DNA from: Callorhinus ursinus
Lineage: Eukaryota > Chordata > Mammalia > Carnivora > Otariidae
Reading direction: 5' to 3'
Assembly: GCF_003265705.1 (NCBI RefSeq)
Contig: NW_020312859.1
Span: 5,854,763 to 5,918,762 of the forward strand
DNA: 64,000 nucleotides
Both the position numbers and the translations under genes were made by a program. This document shows, in pieces, positions 31,681 to 42,489 of the stretch; positions within the stretch are counted from its first letter, which is position 1, and every line of letters begins with the position of its first letter. The notes under the pieces were generated by a model. It did no database searches, was not told the origin of the DNA, and saw only the letters and a list, made by a program, of their open reading frames with translations.

Positions 31681-31939
31681 CAGGCTTATCTCAGAAAGCC
31701 ATTCTCCCTGACCCCCCAACTGCCATGTGTCTAAGCCTTTGGTTCAGTCTGTGCAGGCCCCGGGGACTGCTTGATGGTGTGAGCAGAGAGGTGGGTGTGA
31801 GAGAGAGACAGAAATCATGGCAGGACTGGAGAGGAGGTGCAGCTAGGGCCCAGAGATGGAAGGGAAAACAGGCAAAACTAAATGCTGAAGTAGACTCGGT
31901 CAGCATTATTTGTGCTTCTAGGGTCTACCAGACAAGGGG

Positions 31940-32140
31940 CTGGTTTAGGTGGTTTCATTTATCACCTTTAAGTTGGCCCTTGGGAGAACCGTTCTGCCCA
32001 GGGTGAGATGATTAATACAGCCCATTTTACAGAAGAAGAAACGGAAGCTCGGAGAGGTCAGGTGCCCTGGCCAAATGTTACAGTGAGCAGATGCCATGCC
32101 AGGTCTGAGCCCGGGTTTGTCTGACCCCAGGCCAGCGCAG
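31940..32140 (-). repeat. MIR SINE
   Basis: 'cccattttacagaagaagaa' followed by 'gctcggagaggtcaggtgcc' and 'tctgagcccgggtttgtctg' is antisense MIR. Confidence 0.75.
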
Positions 32141-32194
32141 AACTTGCTGTGAAGATGGGGACGTTTGGTGTCTGTGCTGCCCAGGGTGGTAGTG

Positions 32195-32552
32195 GCTTGG
32201 TCTGTTTGGGCAGCTATCACAAAATACCGTGATCCGCTGGCTTACAAATAATAGAAACTTATTTCTCACAGTTCTGGAGGCTGGGAGGTCCAAGATCGAG
32301 GGGCTGGCCTTGTGTGATGAGGGTCCGCTTCTTGGTTCATAGATGGCTGTCCTCTCTGTGCCCTCACGTGGTAGAATGGGCTAGGGAGCTCACTGAGGGC
32401 TCTTTTGTAAAACCGCTAATTCCATTCATGGGGGCTCCACCCTAATGACCCAATCACCTCCCAAACACCCTGCTCCAAATACCACCACACTGGGAATAGG
32501 TTTCCACCTATGACGTTTCTGGGGCAGACACAAACATTCAGTCTCTAGCAGG
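32195..32552 (-). mobile_element. MLT1/MST-like LTR, antisense
   Basis: 'ctatcacaaaataccgtgat', 'cttatttctcacagttctgg', 'gctccaccctaatgacccaa' and 'gacacaaacattcagtctct' are diagnostic of antisense MaLR LTRs. Confidence 0.85.
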
Positions 32553-32905
32553 TAGTCATTAGCGCTGACTGAGCACTTGAAATGTGGCTAGTGTGACTGA
32601 GGGACTGAATTTTATTTTATTTTATTTTTTTTAAGATTTTATTTATTTATTTGAGAGAGAGAGAGCACATGAGAGGGGGGAGGGTCAGAGGGAGAAGCAG
32701 ACGCCCCGCTGAGCAGGGAGCCTGATGCGGGACTCGATCCCTGGACTCCAGGATCATGACCTGAGCCGAAGGCGGTTGCCCAACGAACTGAGCCACCCAG
32801 GCACCCCCGAGGGACTGAATTTTAATTGTATTTAATTTTAATTAATTAAAATTTAAATAGCCACATATGATTACTAGCTATGATATTGGACAGCACAGCT
32901 CCAGA
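32553..32905. mobile_element. hAT-type (Charlie-like) DNA transposon, split by a SINE
   Basis: 'cacttgaaatgtggctagtg' on the left and 'aatttaaatagccacatatg', 'atattggacagcacagctc' on the right belong to one short DNA transposon. A SINE at 32615-32808 separates them. Confidence 0.7.
32615..32808 (-). mobile_element. Caniform SINEC element
   Basis: A complete reverse element with a perfect 16-base target-site duplication, GAGGGACTGAATTTTA, at 32599-32614 and 32809-32824. Confidence 0.93.
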
Positions 32906-33139
32906 CCCTTGGAGACCTTGGTGCAGCCCTGCTGCTGCCCCCGGCCCACTGGTCAACCAGCACGCTGAATGCAAACATCGAGACTGAATTGATTTCTTAC
33001 ATCTTCTCCCCCCGCCCCCCCGCCGAGCAACTCTGCCTCCCTGCTGTGTCATGCTCTGAGCTCATCCTGGAAAAAAAATCTTCCACCAAAAATTGTGGGA
33101 TCAACATCTGCTTGTGCCAAGGGCTTAACCCCGGGTGAT

Positions 33140-33320
33140 TTCATGAGTCTTCTCAACAACCTTGTGTAGTGGGTCCATGATTAGTCCCATTTTATGGTAA
33201 AGAAAAGAAAGGCTCAGCAACTGACTTCTTCTAAGTCACACAGCTGGTAAACGTCTGGGCCAGCTTTGGAGCCCAGGTATCTCTGTTCCAAAAGCCCATA
33301 CTTTCTCCTGTGCAGCATAT
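33140..33320 (-). repeat. MIR SINE
   Basis: 'cttctcaacaaccttgtgta', 'gtcccattttatggtaaaga' and 'agtcacacagctggtaaacg' make a clear antisense MIR. Confidence 0.85.
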
Positions 33321-34465
33321 TCAGAGGCCAGTTTGGGGTGGATCTCCATTATAACTGCTAACCTGATGACCCCAAAGATGCTGTTCTTACCCTCTGTCTT
33401 AGTAGACATGGATTCAAATGCAAGTAGATGAACTTGGGAGGTGAAGACAGTACAGGGATGAGGAAGTGAGGTAGGTAGGGGAGACATCTCATAAAGGGTG
33501 CATGATCCTGCGAATTCCCAGCCGGTGAAACTGTAGGAAGCTTCACAGCATACCACAGGCTTATCCGCTCAAGGGACGAGGGAGCCAGGGTATTTATCAA
33601 CCTACTCTCACTGTTCCTTGGTTGAGAGCTGCCCTAGGGGTATGTGGGTTGCCCCTCTGTCCTGCCAGACAGGTGGACAAAGTGGATGCAAGGACCAGAG
33701 AAAGTCCTCAGGCAAAGAAGTGGCAGTTGGCATTTGGCAGTGAAAACAGAGTATTGTGCATGTCCATGACACTAGCAAAGATCCTGGGGTCACTGTGTCT
33801 CAGCAGCCCCGGTTCATCAGAAGGTAAGGTGGTGCTTCTCCTGGGTCCAAAGGTCTCTATTACCCTTAGGGAACAGAGTTACCTTATAAGGGGTTTAGCC
33901 ATTAACAAAGCAGATGGGTGCTTTGCTGGTGATCTTTGAAAATGGGAATCTATTTGCAATTCAGAAAGCCGGGGTGGGGGGGTGGGGGGGTGGGGTGCTA
34001 GGGATCTTTGCATATGTATAAAGGAGGTGTTTTCTAAGAATCTTAATGGTGTAAATAAGGTTTAGGTGCATCTTTAAACCTACTTTGTGAGCATTTCCAA
34101 GGTCTTTAGAAATGCTTGTCAGCATATAAACAACTCCTGGATTACAAATTAGTCTTCTATTTCACTAAAGCATGCCCCCTAATCACTGATCACAGGCAAC
34201 CCTTAGCTTAGTTTGAGTAACTGCAAGCACTTGAAAAAAATGTGGGTTTTTGTGTATATTCAATAATGCAGATTTGGTTCTAAAGCCAGCATGACCTCTG
34301 CATTCTGAATTTGAGTTGGAGCACAGCCCTTTTGACCAGATCATCTTGCCTGTTAAATTGTTCAGATTTAGTTTTCTTCCCAGGTTTTAATGGAGTCAGT
34401 AGCTATAGTAAAGGCTTGTTAGACATTTCATCCCGGGTTCTTACTTCTTGCTGCCCTCTATCTGG
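33321..34465. other. Unassigned non-coding DNA
   Basis: Unique-looking sequence with one G-rich tract (33971-33996). No gene or repeat family is recognised. Confidence 0.4.
33971..33996 (+). repeat. G-rich tract with quadruplex potential
   Basis: Four runs of 4-7 G are separated by single T bases, which satisfies the usual G-quadruplex rule. Confidence 0.8.
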
Positions 34466-34467
34466 AA

Positions 34468-34570
34468 ACTAGCATTTATTTAGCATCTATTAAGTGCCTG
34501 GCTCTCAATTAGTCTCTCTTAGTCCATTTCATCCTGGTTGCAACCTTGCAAGGGTGGTATTTGCCCTGCT
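34468..34570 (-). repeat. MIR fragment
   Basis: 'agcatctattaagtgcctgg' followed by 'gcaaccttgcaagggtggta' is antisense MIR. Confidence 0.6.
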
Positions 34571-34669
34571 CTTTTGCAGTGAGCCCCCCACCCTTTTCCC
34601 GGGGAAATGGTCAGGAAGATTTCAGGGCATGTCCACGGGATAAAGCGTGCTAGATGTTTGGGTGTTAAC

Positions 34670-34825
34670 CCACTGGTCCTCAACCCTGGGTGTACAGTAG
34701 AGTCACCTGGACAGCTTAAAAAAAAAAAAAAAGCCCATAAAACTGATGCCCAGGCTGCCCCCAGACCAATGAATCAGCGTGTCTGGAAGTAGAGCCTGGG
34801 GCAGGGATTTGAAAGCTGAGACTCA
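34670..34825 (+). mobile_element. MER5/MER58-like hAT transposon
   Basis: 'cactggtcctcaaccctggg', 'agagtcacctggacagctta' and 'ctgatgcccaggctgccccc' follow this non-autonomous hAT group. A poly-A insertion lies at 34720-34734. Confidence 0.65.
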
Positions 34826-34904
34826 CAGAATCAGAGAGCACAGGGCCTCTTTTTCAATGCTGGGTCCTAACATCGATGTAGGGGAATGCACAAGGACCCC
34901 AGAG

Positions 34905-35060
34905 CAGGGAGGACCTGAGGTGAAATCTTGGCTCTGCTACATATTAGTTGTGATATCAGACAAGGTCACTGGGAATCCTTTTGAACTGATGATGATAATA
35001 TTCATAATAATAATTAATAATAAGACTTGACTTGCAGGGTTGTCCCGAGGACCAACTGGG
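34905..35060 (+). repeat. MIR fragment
   Basis: 'tgaaatcttggctctgctac' and a 'gatgataatattcataa' stretch match MIR. Confidence 0.6.
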
Positions 35061-36085
35061 ATGCTCAGGCACCCAGGAGGCCCGAACGCCGATGGCCCTC
35101 TCATTAAGTGTCACGGCACCAGCCTCCTCCGGGCTTGGCCGAGGTGGCCCAGCTCTTGGCCTGCCGGGAAGCCCGTGGCTGAGCCCGAGTCCCCGCGCTG
35201 TCCACCGCTTTGGAAGCTGCCCCCTTTGCCGGTGCCCGAGCCGCGCTCAGCCGTGCCCATCCTCTCCCGAGGAGGATGGTATCGACATTTCAAAACAGTT
35301 TAATTATTCTGCGGCTGCCTGGCTATTAGCTGCGACAAGAGAGCTCAGGGCTATTTTTCAGCATTAATTTTCCATTTGAAATGAATTCCTTTTGGTTACA
35401 CTTTTTAAATGTTTCTTTTAATTAGACGCAATTACTTCAGAAGAATTGCTTTTATTCCTCAGCCTGAGATCCCAGTGATAAAGTCACTATCTGGCCCCAC
35501 CGAACGGCCGGGACGGCTCATTTAGTCGCCGCACTAAAGTATATTGAACTAGGAAATTATACAGCGAATCAACTATTAATTCCTTTTATGATCGCTCACT
35601 CTAACATCTTGAATGAGATCTTCAGGGGGAAATTTAGTCACAATAGAGATCATTGTTCTCCACCTCCAGCCGCCAGCCCAGTGTGGAGGGGGTCTGGCAG
35701 CTGGGGGGCTACCCTGGCACTGGGCCTGATGTGGGGGGTAGGATGGCACAAGAGCTCCTGGCTCTCCTGAGGTTTGGGGGCTGGGGACAGCGTGGGGCTA
35801 GTGTAGCTAAAGCCCCTTGGCCAGGCTGGAGGGGGTGCCCCTGGGCCCCACGCACAGGGAGGGGGCTGTGGCTACGCAGAGGGATCATACAGACAAGTGC
35901 TCCGCAGAAGGGTGCATGTTTTGAGGATTCTTTGGGTTTTTCAGTGTTCCTGGAGGGAGCCTGGGAGTCAGTAGGTGGCACTCTTCCCTCTGTGTTGGTA
36001 ACTTGGCTGGGGCCGATGGAAGGCCCCGGAAGAGCTTTTGCAGCCTGAGTCAGAAGAATGCTTTCTTTAGAGGATTTGAGCCCGA
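35061..36085. other. Unique DNA holding a large candidate regulatory block
   Basis: No repeats are recognised between the MIRs on either side. The left part (35080-35270) is CpG-rich and the middle is the block at 35270-35665. A one-mismatch CTCF-like word (TCAGTAGGTGGCAC) lies at 35968-35981. Confidence 0.45.
35270..35665. promoter_or_regulatory. Strongest candidate conserved non-coding element
   Basis: About 395 bases of unique, balanced-composition DNA are dense in homeodomain words (GTTTAATTATTC, GCATTAATTTTCC, TTTTAATTAGACGCAATTAC, CTATTAATTCC) mixed with CpG-containing words (GTCGCCGCAC, AACGGCCGGGACGG). It has no open reading frame of note and no repeat. This composition is typical of deeply conserved developmental enhancers. 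Confidence 0.5.
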
Positions 36086-36185
36086 ACCGCTCTTAACAGA
36101 TGGGAAAACTGAGTCACAGAGTGGTACACAGTCACATGCAGACCAAGGCTGAACCAGGTCTCTTGCTCCCTGGCCAAGGTATCTG
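36086..36185 (-). repeat. MIR fragment
   Basis: 'acagatgggaaaactgagtc' then 'agagtggtacacagtcacat' is antisense MIR. Confidence 0.6.
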
Positions 36186-36459
36186 AATATGGCCCCTGGG
36201 ATTTTCTTGGGGTGGCAAACTTCCCCTACAGTCCTGGTGGCTTCTCCTGGAGGGGGTGGCGGTGGTGAAGGCTATAGTTCTACTCACCTCGGGCTAGTCT
36301 GCCACCCGTGTACCCAGAGGTGCTACACTCCCAGCCTGCCAGATGAGGTAGGGCTGGGCAGGAGCACAGGGTGTCCCTCTGCCCTTGGAAACCATGGGAC
36401 TGCAGGGGCTTGGGCTGGTTGGGGCGGAGGAGGGCCTGGAGGCTGGCCGTGACCACAGG

Positions 36460-36980
36460 GCAGTCCTCTCTGCCTTCACAAACCATACTGGCCACCAGCT
36501 CTAAGCTAGGCACTGGGGTGGTGGTTGGAGGGCTGGGACAACCACACCCCCTGACCTCTAGAAGACATTCACCCCAAATCACAACATCGTAAATGTGTGG
36601 TAGTTCTCGTGGAGGAGCTGGGCTTTGAAGGATGGCTAGGAGTTTGCAGGGGAAAGGGCATTCTGAGTAGAAGGCCCTGCAAGCTCAAAGGCGTGGAGGT
36701 GTGAAAGCAAGGAGGTTGGGTGCATGTGGGGTGGGTTGGGGAGCAGCAGGAAGTCTGCATGTGGCTGCCCACCTGGGCCTTGGGTGCCATGCTGGGGGGT
36801 TTGGACTTCATCCCGAGGGCAGTGGGGAGCCACAGAGAATTTCCAGCAGGGAGGAGACATGGTCAGATCTGTGATCTTGACAGACCGTGCTGGCTACTCT
36901 GTGGCAGATATAACCGAGGATTTTTGAGAACAGGCTAGGAGGAGACCTGCTGGGAGGCTCTCCCTACTGTCCAGGAGAGA
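36460..36980 (-). repeat. L2-type LINE, about 500 bases
   Basis: 'gctctaagctaggcactggg', 'tgggctttgaaggatggcta', 'tttggacttcatcccgaggg', 'gagacatggtcagatctgtg' and 'ccctactgtccaggagagag' run in the order of the ancient LINE's antisense strand. Confidence 0.65.
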
Positions 36981-37184
36981 GGCAAACATGGCACGCGTGA
37001 GGACAGGGCCGGGGGGTGCGGCAAGGCAGGCACTGGTGAGGTTTTGAGCAGGGCTGCCTTATGCCTTCTGTGGGCCCTAGACAATTCTGCCTTTGTGGGC
37101 CCCTCCCTGAGAGGAAAAAAAAGTGACACATTTTTTCTCCTCTAAAAGTTATTTTTTCTCATTTTAATTAATTTTAAGAAATAA

Positions 37185-37366
37185 TTTTTTAAAAGATTTT
37201 ACTTATTTGAGAGAGAGAGAGCGAGAGAGAGCACGGGGGGAGGGGCAGAGGGACGAGCAGACTCCCCACTGAGTGGGGAGCTTGATGCGGGGCTCGATCC
37301 CAGGACCCTGAGATCATGACCTGAGCCAAAGTCAGATGCTTAACCAACTGAGCCACCCAGGCGCCC
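37185..37366 (-). mobile_element. Caniform SINEC element
   Basis: Reverse tail (TTAAAAGATTTTACTTATTT) to head (GAGCCACCCAGGCGCCC). The duplication is unclear in T-rich flanks. Confidence 0.9.
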
Positions 37367-37389
37367 ATTTTTTTCTGGATTTAAAAGAA

Positions 37390-37760
37390 ATGTAAAAATA
37401 TGGTGTATACTCACAATGCAATACTACTCAGCCTTAAAAAAAGAAGGAAATCCTGCCGTATGACAACATGATGGCCCTTGGGGACATTATGCTAAGTGAC
37501 ATAGGCCAGTCACAGGAAGATAAATATTGCATGATTCTACTTATAAGAGGTATCTAAAATAGTCAAATTCATAGAATCAAAGAACTGAATGGTGGTTGCC
37601 AGGGGCTGGGGAGGGAGAAATGAGGAATTATTCTTCAAAGGGCATAAAGTTTCAGTTAAGTACACCTTAAGTTTATGTGATGTTATCTATCAAATATATT
37701 TCCGTAAAAAGTTTCATGTTAATGTTATTACCACAGTAAAATAAGATGAAAAGAAATTAA
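37390..37760 (+). mobile_element. Old L1 3' end, sense
   Basis: 'caatactactcagccttaaa', 'gatggcccttggggacatta', 'gcatgattctacttataaga' and 'gtggttgccaggggctgggg' are the ORF2 end and 3' UTR of an L1M. Confidence 0.8.
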
Positions 37761-37934
37761 AACGTTTTTTGGCCCCTAAAATATCGATGCTCCTGAGCCT
37801 AATGGAGAAATTGGTGCTGGTTTTGAGGAAGAACAGATCTTGTGCTTCGTGGGGAAGGGAGGGTGTGAGAGCCTGCTTCCCCCCTTCCTCCTTCAGCCCC
37901 TCCCCATTGCCTGGTGCCCTGGAGGATAATACTA

Positions 37935-38330
37935 ATGACTATGATGACCACTTATTGAGCACTTACTATGTCCAAAGCATTTTATTTTACTTTTTTAAGA
38001 TTTTATTTATTTATTTGACACAGAGAGAGAGACAACGAGAGAGGGAACACAAGCAGGGGGAGTGGGAGAGGGAGAAGCAGGCTTCCCGGTGAGCAGGGAG
38101 CCTGATGCGAGGCTCGATCCCAGGACCCTGGGATCATGACCTGAGCCGAAGGCAGACACTTAACAACTGAGCCACCCGGGCACCCCAAGTCCAAAGCATT
38201 CTATGTGCCATATTCCCTTTACAGCCCACCATAGTTCTTTGAGGTTGGGATGAATATTCTCCCCATTTGGTAGATGAGGAAACCAAGGCCACACAACAAC
38301 AGGGGGCAGGGAGGGCTGCAGTGGGGATGG
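37935..38330 (-). repeat. MIR SINE, split by a SINEC
   Basis: 'attgagcacttactatgtcc' on the left and 'attctccccatttggtagat' plus 'gaggaaaccaaggccacaca' on the right are one antisense MIR. Confidence 0.75.
37982..38188 (-). mobile_element. Caniform SINEC element, young-looking
   Basis: A complete reverse element with a perfect 12-base target-site duplication, GTCCAAAGCATT, at 37970-37981 and 38189-38200. It shares a distinctive tail segment with the SINEs at 60669-60859 and 61085-61272. Confidence 0.93.
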
Positions 38331-38886
38331 GAGAGATGGAGCGGAAGGAAGATGAACTAGTTCTGAGTGGGCATGGGTCATGGCAGGCAGAAGCTGCTGG
38401 AAAACAGCTAGAGACCTCCCCAAGCACCTTCCAGGATGATCTCATCAGCTCGTTTGGGCTTCTGTGCCCCTGCTCTTGTGGTGACCACTGCCTGGGTCAG
38501 GCCAGCAGCCGCAGGTGCAGTGGGGTGGCGCTGCCAGCTCAGGAGGCTCAGGAGGCTCAGGAGGCTCAGGACACTTCCCCAACACCTCCCAGCCTCCTCG
38601 GCCTGAGAACAACAAAGGAAGCCAGAGATTGGAATCTCAGTGTTGGGCTGTCTTGGTCCTGTCTTGCTGTCCCCCACTCCTCCAGGATCGGCCTGGGCTT
38701 TATTTCTATCTGAGGAGGAGGTGGGCGCCTGGTGTGGAGTTCCTGCTCCAGAATCATCCCCAGCAAAATCTCTCTCGAGTTTGTGTGGGGGAGAGGAGGG
38801 TGGTCCACAGGAGACAAGGTCACTGTTCAGACTAGTTTCCTTTCTGCCTCCAAGTACCTTGCAACGGGCTAAAGACTTGCCCCCTA
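38331..38886. other. Unassigned DNA with a 9-base tandem repeat
   Basis: Unique-looking DNA. At 38537-38570 the unit CTCAGGAGG is repeated almost four times. Confidence 0.45.
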
Positions 38887-39206
38887 CCCTGTCATGTGTT
38901 GATGCCTAAATCCCCAATGTTTGGGTATTTGGAGGTGGGGCCTCCGGGAGGAAATTTGGCCCTAAGGGTTGGGCCCTTATGAATGGGATCAGTGCCCTTA
39001 TAAGGTAATGAAGAGATCAGAGCTCTCTTGCTCTCCATCACGTGGGGATATGACAAGAAGATGGCCATTGATAAACTGGGAAGAGGGCCCTCACCAAGAA
39101 CCGGACCACACTGGCATCCTGATCTCAGACTTCGGCCTCCATCACCGTGAGAGTTTTCAGCCACCCCGTCTGTGGTATTCTCTTGAGGCAGTTTGACCTA
39201 AGACAT
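38887..39206 (+). mobile_element. MLT1-like LTR, sense
   Basis: 'atttggaggtggggcctccg', 'gcccttatgaatgggatcag', 'gggccctcaccaagaaccgg' and 'ctgtggtattctcttgaggc' follow the MLT1 consensus closely. Confidence 0.88.
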
Positions 39207-39835
39207 ACGCCTTTCTCAAGGTGCCGAGACACTGGTCCTGGCCAGGATATCCTGCCTCACGGGGAGCCATGGGCCATCTCTCAGAGCCCTGGAGTCAGGC
39301 CCGTAGCTGGTTGAAGGGAAGCAGCAACTCCTTCCCATGCATGGTGAGGCAAGCGAAGCATGGTGTCATGAGGGCAACCATTTCCTGGGACACAGGACTT
39401 CCTGTGCTAACATCAGGACAGTCCTGGGCAAACTGGGATGGCTTGTCACCCTAGGCTGTCCGTGTGTGGTTGGAACACAGACACACTGATAATTTCTCTG
39501 CTAAAGACACCAGCTGGTTATCACCTTGTCTTGGAATAATCTTCATCCTGTAGCATGTTTCCGGGGAACCAAGTTGACCGGTTCGGCCACTTGGGTTGGC
39601 TGGGTTGATTGGCTAATTAAAACACCTTTAGATATGAGTCACAGGCTTCCAAATGAGCTGAGTTCCACAGTTTTCACAAAAGAAAAATGCATGACATGTT
39701 AGGGCAGTTAATCATTAGTTAGATGATTTTAAGAAGTTCAAAAACTGAACTGAAGGTTTTTAAAAATTTTTATTCTTTTAATGAATGCTGGCTTTAGAAA
39801 GCAAATATCTGGGTAGAAAAGGGATGAATGTTAAG
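39207..39835. other. Unique DNA with a candidate regulatory block
   Basis: No repeat is recognised. The AT-rich right half is annotated separately. Confidence 0.4.
39570..39760. promoter_or_regulatory. Candidate conserved non-coding element
   Basis: GATTGGCTAATTAAAACACC, GCAGTTAATCATTAGTTAG and an AP-1-like ATGAGTCAC (39635-39643) lie in unique DNA. No coding frame crosses it. Confidence 0.4.
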
Positions 39836-39836
39836 A

Positions 39837-40043
39837 TTTTTTTTTGAGGATTTTATTTATTTATTTTGGGAGAGAGAGTGCGCAAGAACAGGGGGGAGGG
39901 GCAGGCTGACAGGGAGAAGCAGACTCCGGGTGAACAGGGATACCCTCCCCCCACCAGACCATGTGGGGCTTGATCCTAGCACCCTGGGATCATGACCTGA
40001 GGTGAAGGCAGATGCTTAACCGACTGAGCCACCCAGGCACCTC
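39837..40043 (-). mobile_element. Caniform SINEC element
   Basis: Reverse tail to head ending GACTGAGCCACCCAGGCACC. A CCTCCCCCCACC insertion lies in the middle (about 39943-39954). GAATGTTAAGA and GAGATGTTAAAA flank it imperfectly. Confidence 0.87.
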
Positions 40044-40194
40044 TGTGAGATGTTAAAATATTATGATTGAAAGAGAACAATAAAATGGAGGTATCAGCCA
40101 TGGCTACCCAAGTGTGAGAGGTGCCTGCAATGTTATTGTTTGGAAAAGGTAGGGTGAGGTGGGGCACAGAGCCCCACCCACCTGGGTTTGTCAC

Positions 40195-40345
40195 TTAACA
40201 GGTGGGCAAAAATCCTCAACATCTTTGCATCTTAGCTTCGTCATCTGTAAAATAGATTAAATGAGTATTGGGTTGTTCTGAGGATCAAACAAGATCAGTA
40301 GTGTACAGTTCCTGGCACCTAGGAAGTCTTGACGAATGGAAGCTA
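40195..40345 (+). repeat. MIR fragment
   Basis: 'tagcttcgtcatctgtaaaa' and 'tgttctgaggatcaaacaag' match MIR. Confidence 0.7.
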
Positions 40346-40371
40346 AATTAATTAATTAATTAATTGATTGA
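40345..40371 (+). repeat. (ATTA)n microsatellite
   Basis: Five to six ATTA units pass into ATTG units just before a short SINE. Confidence 0.85.
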
Positions 40372-40452
40372 TTTTTTTTTTTAAAGTAAGCTCTCTGCCC
40401 AACGCGGGGCTTGAACTCAGGACCCTGAGATCAAGAGTTACGTGCTCTATTT
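40372..40452 (-). mobile_element. Short old-type carnivore SINE, head-truncated
   Basis: 'aagtaagctctctgcccaac' and 'ggggcttgaactcaggaccc' match the short SINE. The final GAGCCAGCCAGGCGCCC part is missing after 'gttacgtgctct'. Confidence 0.7.
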
Positions 40453-40599
40453 GTTAACGAAAAAAACCGATACAAATGATCAGAGTTGGGTCCAGAAGAA
40501 TTCAAATGGTCAATGGACACACTTTCTCTGAGCCAGTAGTTTGTGCATTGGAGAGTTAGCTGGCGTCACCCCGGGTGTGTGTGGGGGTGCTGTTTGTAC

Positions 40600-40725
40600 A
40601 CAGACGCCTGAGTTCCAACCGCACAGTATTCGGATTCAGTAGGCCCGGGAAATCTGCCCCTGGCTCGAGTTCCCAGGTGAGTTGCATTCCGACATCCGGG
40701 GCTCTGTTACAACACTGGGAGTTAA
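40600..40725 (+). mobile_element. MER5A-like hAT fragment
   Basis: 'ggattcagtaggcccgggaa' followed by 'cgagttcccaggtgagttgc' fits the MER5A core. Confidence 0.55.
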
Positions 40726-40984
40726 AGCGGGGAGAGGAGTCGGCGGAAACCCCGTGGTCACCAAACACCTGTCAGTTAAAATAGGAACCTGTGTGATGGG
40801 GAGGTGTGAGCTTTCACACGCTTCTACCCCTAGAAAGGGGCAACTGGAGGCTGTTTTCTTCTTCGGCCTGGGAGAAAGAAGACGACTTTGATTAAAACCG
40901 AGTTTGTGAACGGCAGACGTTTAATGGGGGAGGGAAGGACGCACGCCCTTGAATTATTTTAAACCTTGCTCTAATTCATTGCTT

Positions 40985-41075
40985 CTCCTACTGGGGTTCC
41001 CAGGCCAGCAGCATCAGCATCACCTTGTGAGAAACTAACATTTGTGAGGCCCGGCGATCGGTGTCTTCACAATCC
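40985..41075 (-). mobile_element. MER5A-like hAT fragment
   Basis: 'ccaggccagcagcatcagca' and 'tcaccttgtgagaaactaac' fit the antisense MER5A. Confidence 0.6.
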
Positions 41076-41264
41076 GCCCCCCTCCCCGGCCCCGCCCCGT
41101 GTCGGATTCTGGCGTGTGCGGAAGTTAGAGAATCGCCGGGAGAGTCTCAATGGTGTGTCACTTCTTTATACAGAGAAAGCAGAGTGTCTCATGTCGGTTC
41201 ATCACATTTAAGCAGAGAATTATAAAAAGCATGATGGGCTGATCATACCGCCAAAGCCCCTGGG

Positions 41265-41452
41265 GAAAGCACTGCAGATGCTGTTTCAGTCCCACCAGCT
41301 CATTAGTAACACCTGGGGAATGAAAAACCCGACTGCTGCCCAGGCTCTACCCTCAGATTCTCCTTGAACGTGTCCGGGGTGGGTCCTGAGCATCATACTT
41401 TCACAAGCTACCCTGGTGATTCTAATGGGCTGGGAACCACCGTTCTGTGTAA
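41265..41452 (+). mobile_element. MER5/MER58-like hAT transposon
   Basis: 'taacacctggggaatgaaaa', 'actgctgcccaggctctacc' and 'ctggtgattctaatgggctg' then 'gaaccaccgtt' follow this group. Confidence 0.6.
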
Positions 41453-42129
41453 TCTGTTTAACATCTGTCTGTCCCCAAGGGCTGGAAGCTACACAATGGC
41501 AGGGCCATTGCATATTTGTTGAATCCAAAATGATTGCCCAGAAGCTGACTGATGGAGCTGGCCTCCCTGCTGGAGGGAAAGGCACTTAGGAGGGAGGCGG
41601 AGGCTGAAGCGTGTTCATAGAAAATCCTTAGCCCAGGCGGATAAACACAGGTGAAGGGAACAATGAACAATGCTGGAGAGGGGTCTTGAATGCCAGGTTG
41701 GGGAGTTTGGGCTTCTGCCTCTGGTTACCTTTTTTGTAATCATTATTTCTGTTGTCTCACCTCTTCCCTATTGGAGCTTGGCTTCAGGGTAGAGAAGGTT
41801 TTTGGGGGTAGTTTCTCTTATTGGTGCCGAAGCCAGGGCAGAAACGAAAGCCAAGCTCCAGCTGGACTCCTGAGAACACATGGGCCTTGGAAATCATAAT
41901 AAGAGGAAACCATCTTCCTCATTAATTGATTAATGTAATTAAAGAAAGATCAGTACATCGATGCCGACCACATTAGAGTTAATTTGTACAGGCAATTAGC
42001 TGTGCTCCCTCCTTCATGCTAACTGCTTCAGATGTGCTTGTGCCCTGGGGGGCGTTAGTAGGTGCTTGGTTCAAGCCTGGCCCTGGTGAGCCTTATTTTG
42101 GGCATCCTGATGCTCAAAAGGAGTCCTTG
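41453..42129. other. Unassigned DNA with an AT-rich regulatory candidate
   Basis: No clear repeat. A weak L2-like stretch may lie at 41680-41720. The block at 41885-42035 is annotated separately. Confidence 0.4.
41885..42035. promoter_or_regulatory. Candidate conserved non-coding element
   Basis: CTCATTAATTGATTAATGTAA, GAGTTAATTTG and GGCAATTAGCTG lie within 110 bases of unique DNA. The TAAT density is very high. Confidence 0.45.
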
Positions 42130-42270
42130 ATCCCCCAGACGTGGGTTAGATACAAGCTCTGTGACCTTGGGTGATGTCTCTTGACTTCTCTGACCCTCAG
42201 TTTTCTTGTCTGTCCAATGGGGATAATTACACTGATCTCATGAAGGGGCTGTGAGCATTCAATGTGGAGA
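42130..42270 (+). repeat. MIR SINE
   Basis: 'agctctgtgaccttgggtga' and 'ctcagttttcttgtctgtcc' then 'aatggggataattacactga' is a clear MIR. Confidence 0.85.
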
Positions 42271-42489
42271 TATATGTCCCAGGTCCTGGGGGATTAGGCC
42301 ATCTCCCTCCTTCCAGTGTCCTTCCAAGGATGGCTCCTTTTTCAGGCCTGGTGGCCAGCCCTGGGCGCTACTGCTCCGGCCAGAGATGCTCCTGTAAGGC
42401 GTCTGGGGACTGGGCCTGGTTCTTGCCCCCCACCCCCATCCTGACCAAATATCCATCCTCATTTGCACTCTGGGGCATCTCTGAGGCCT

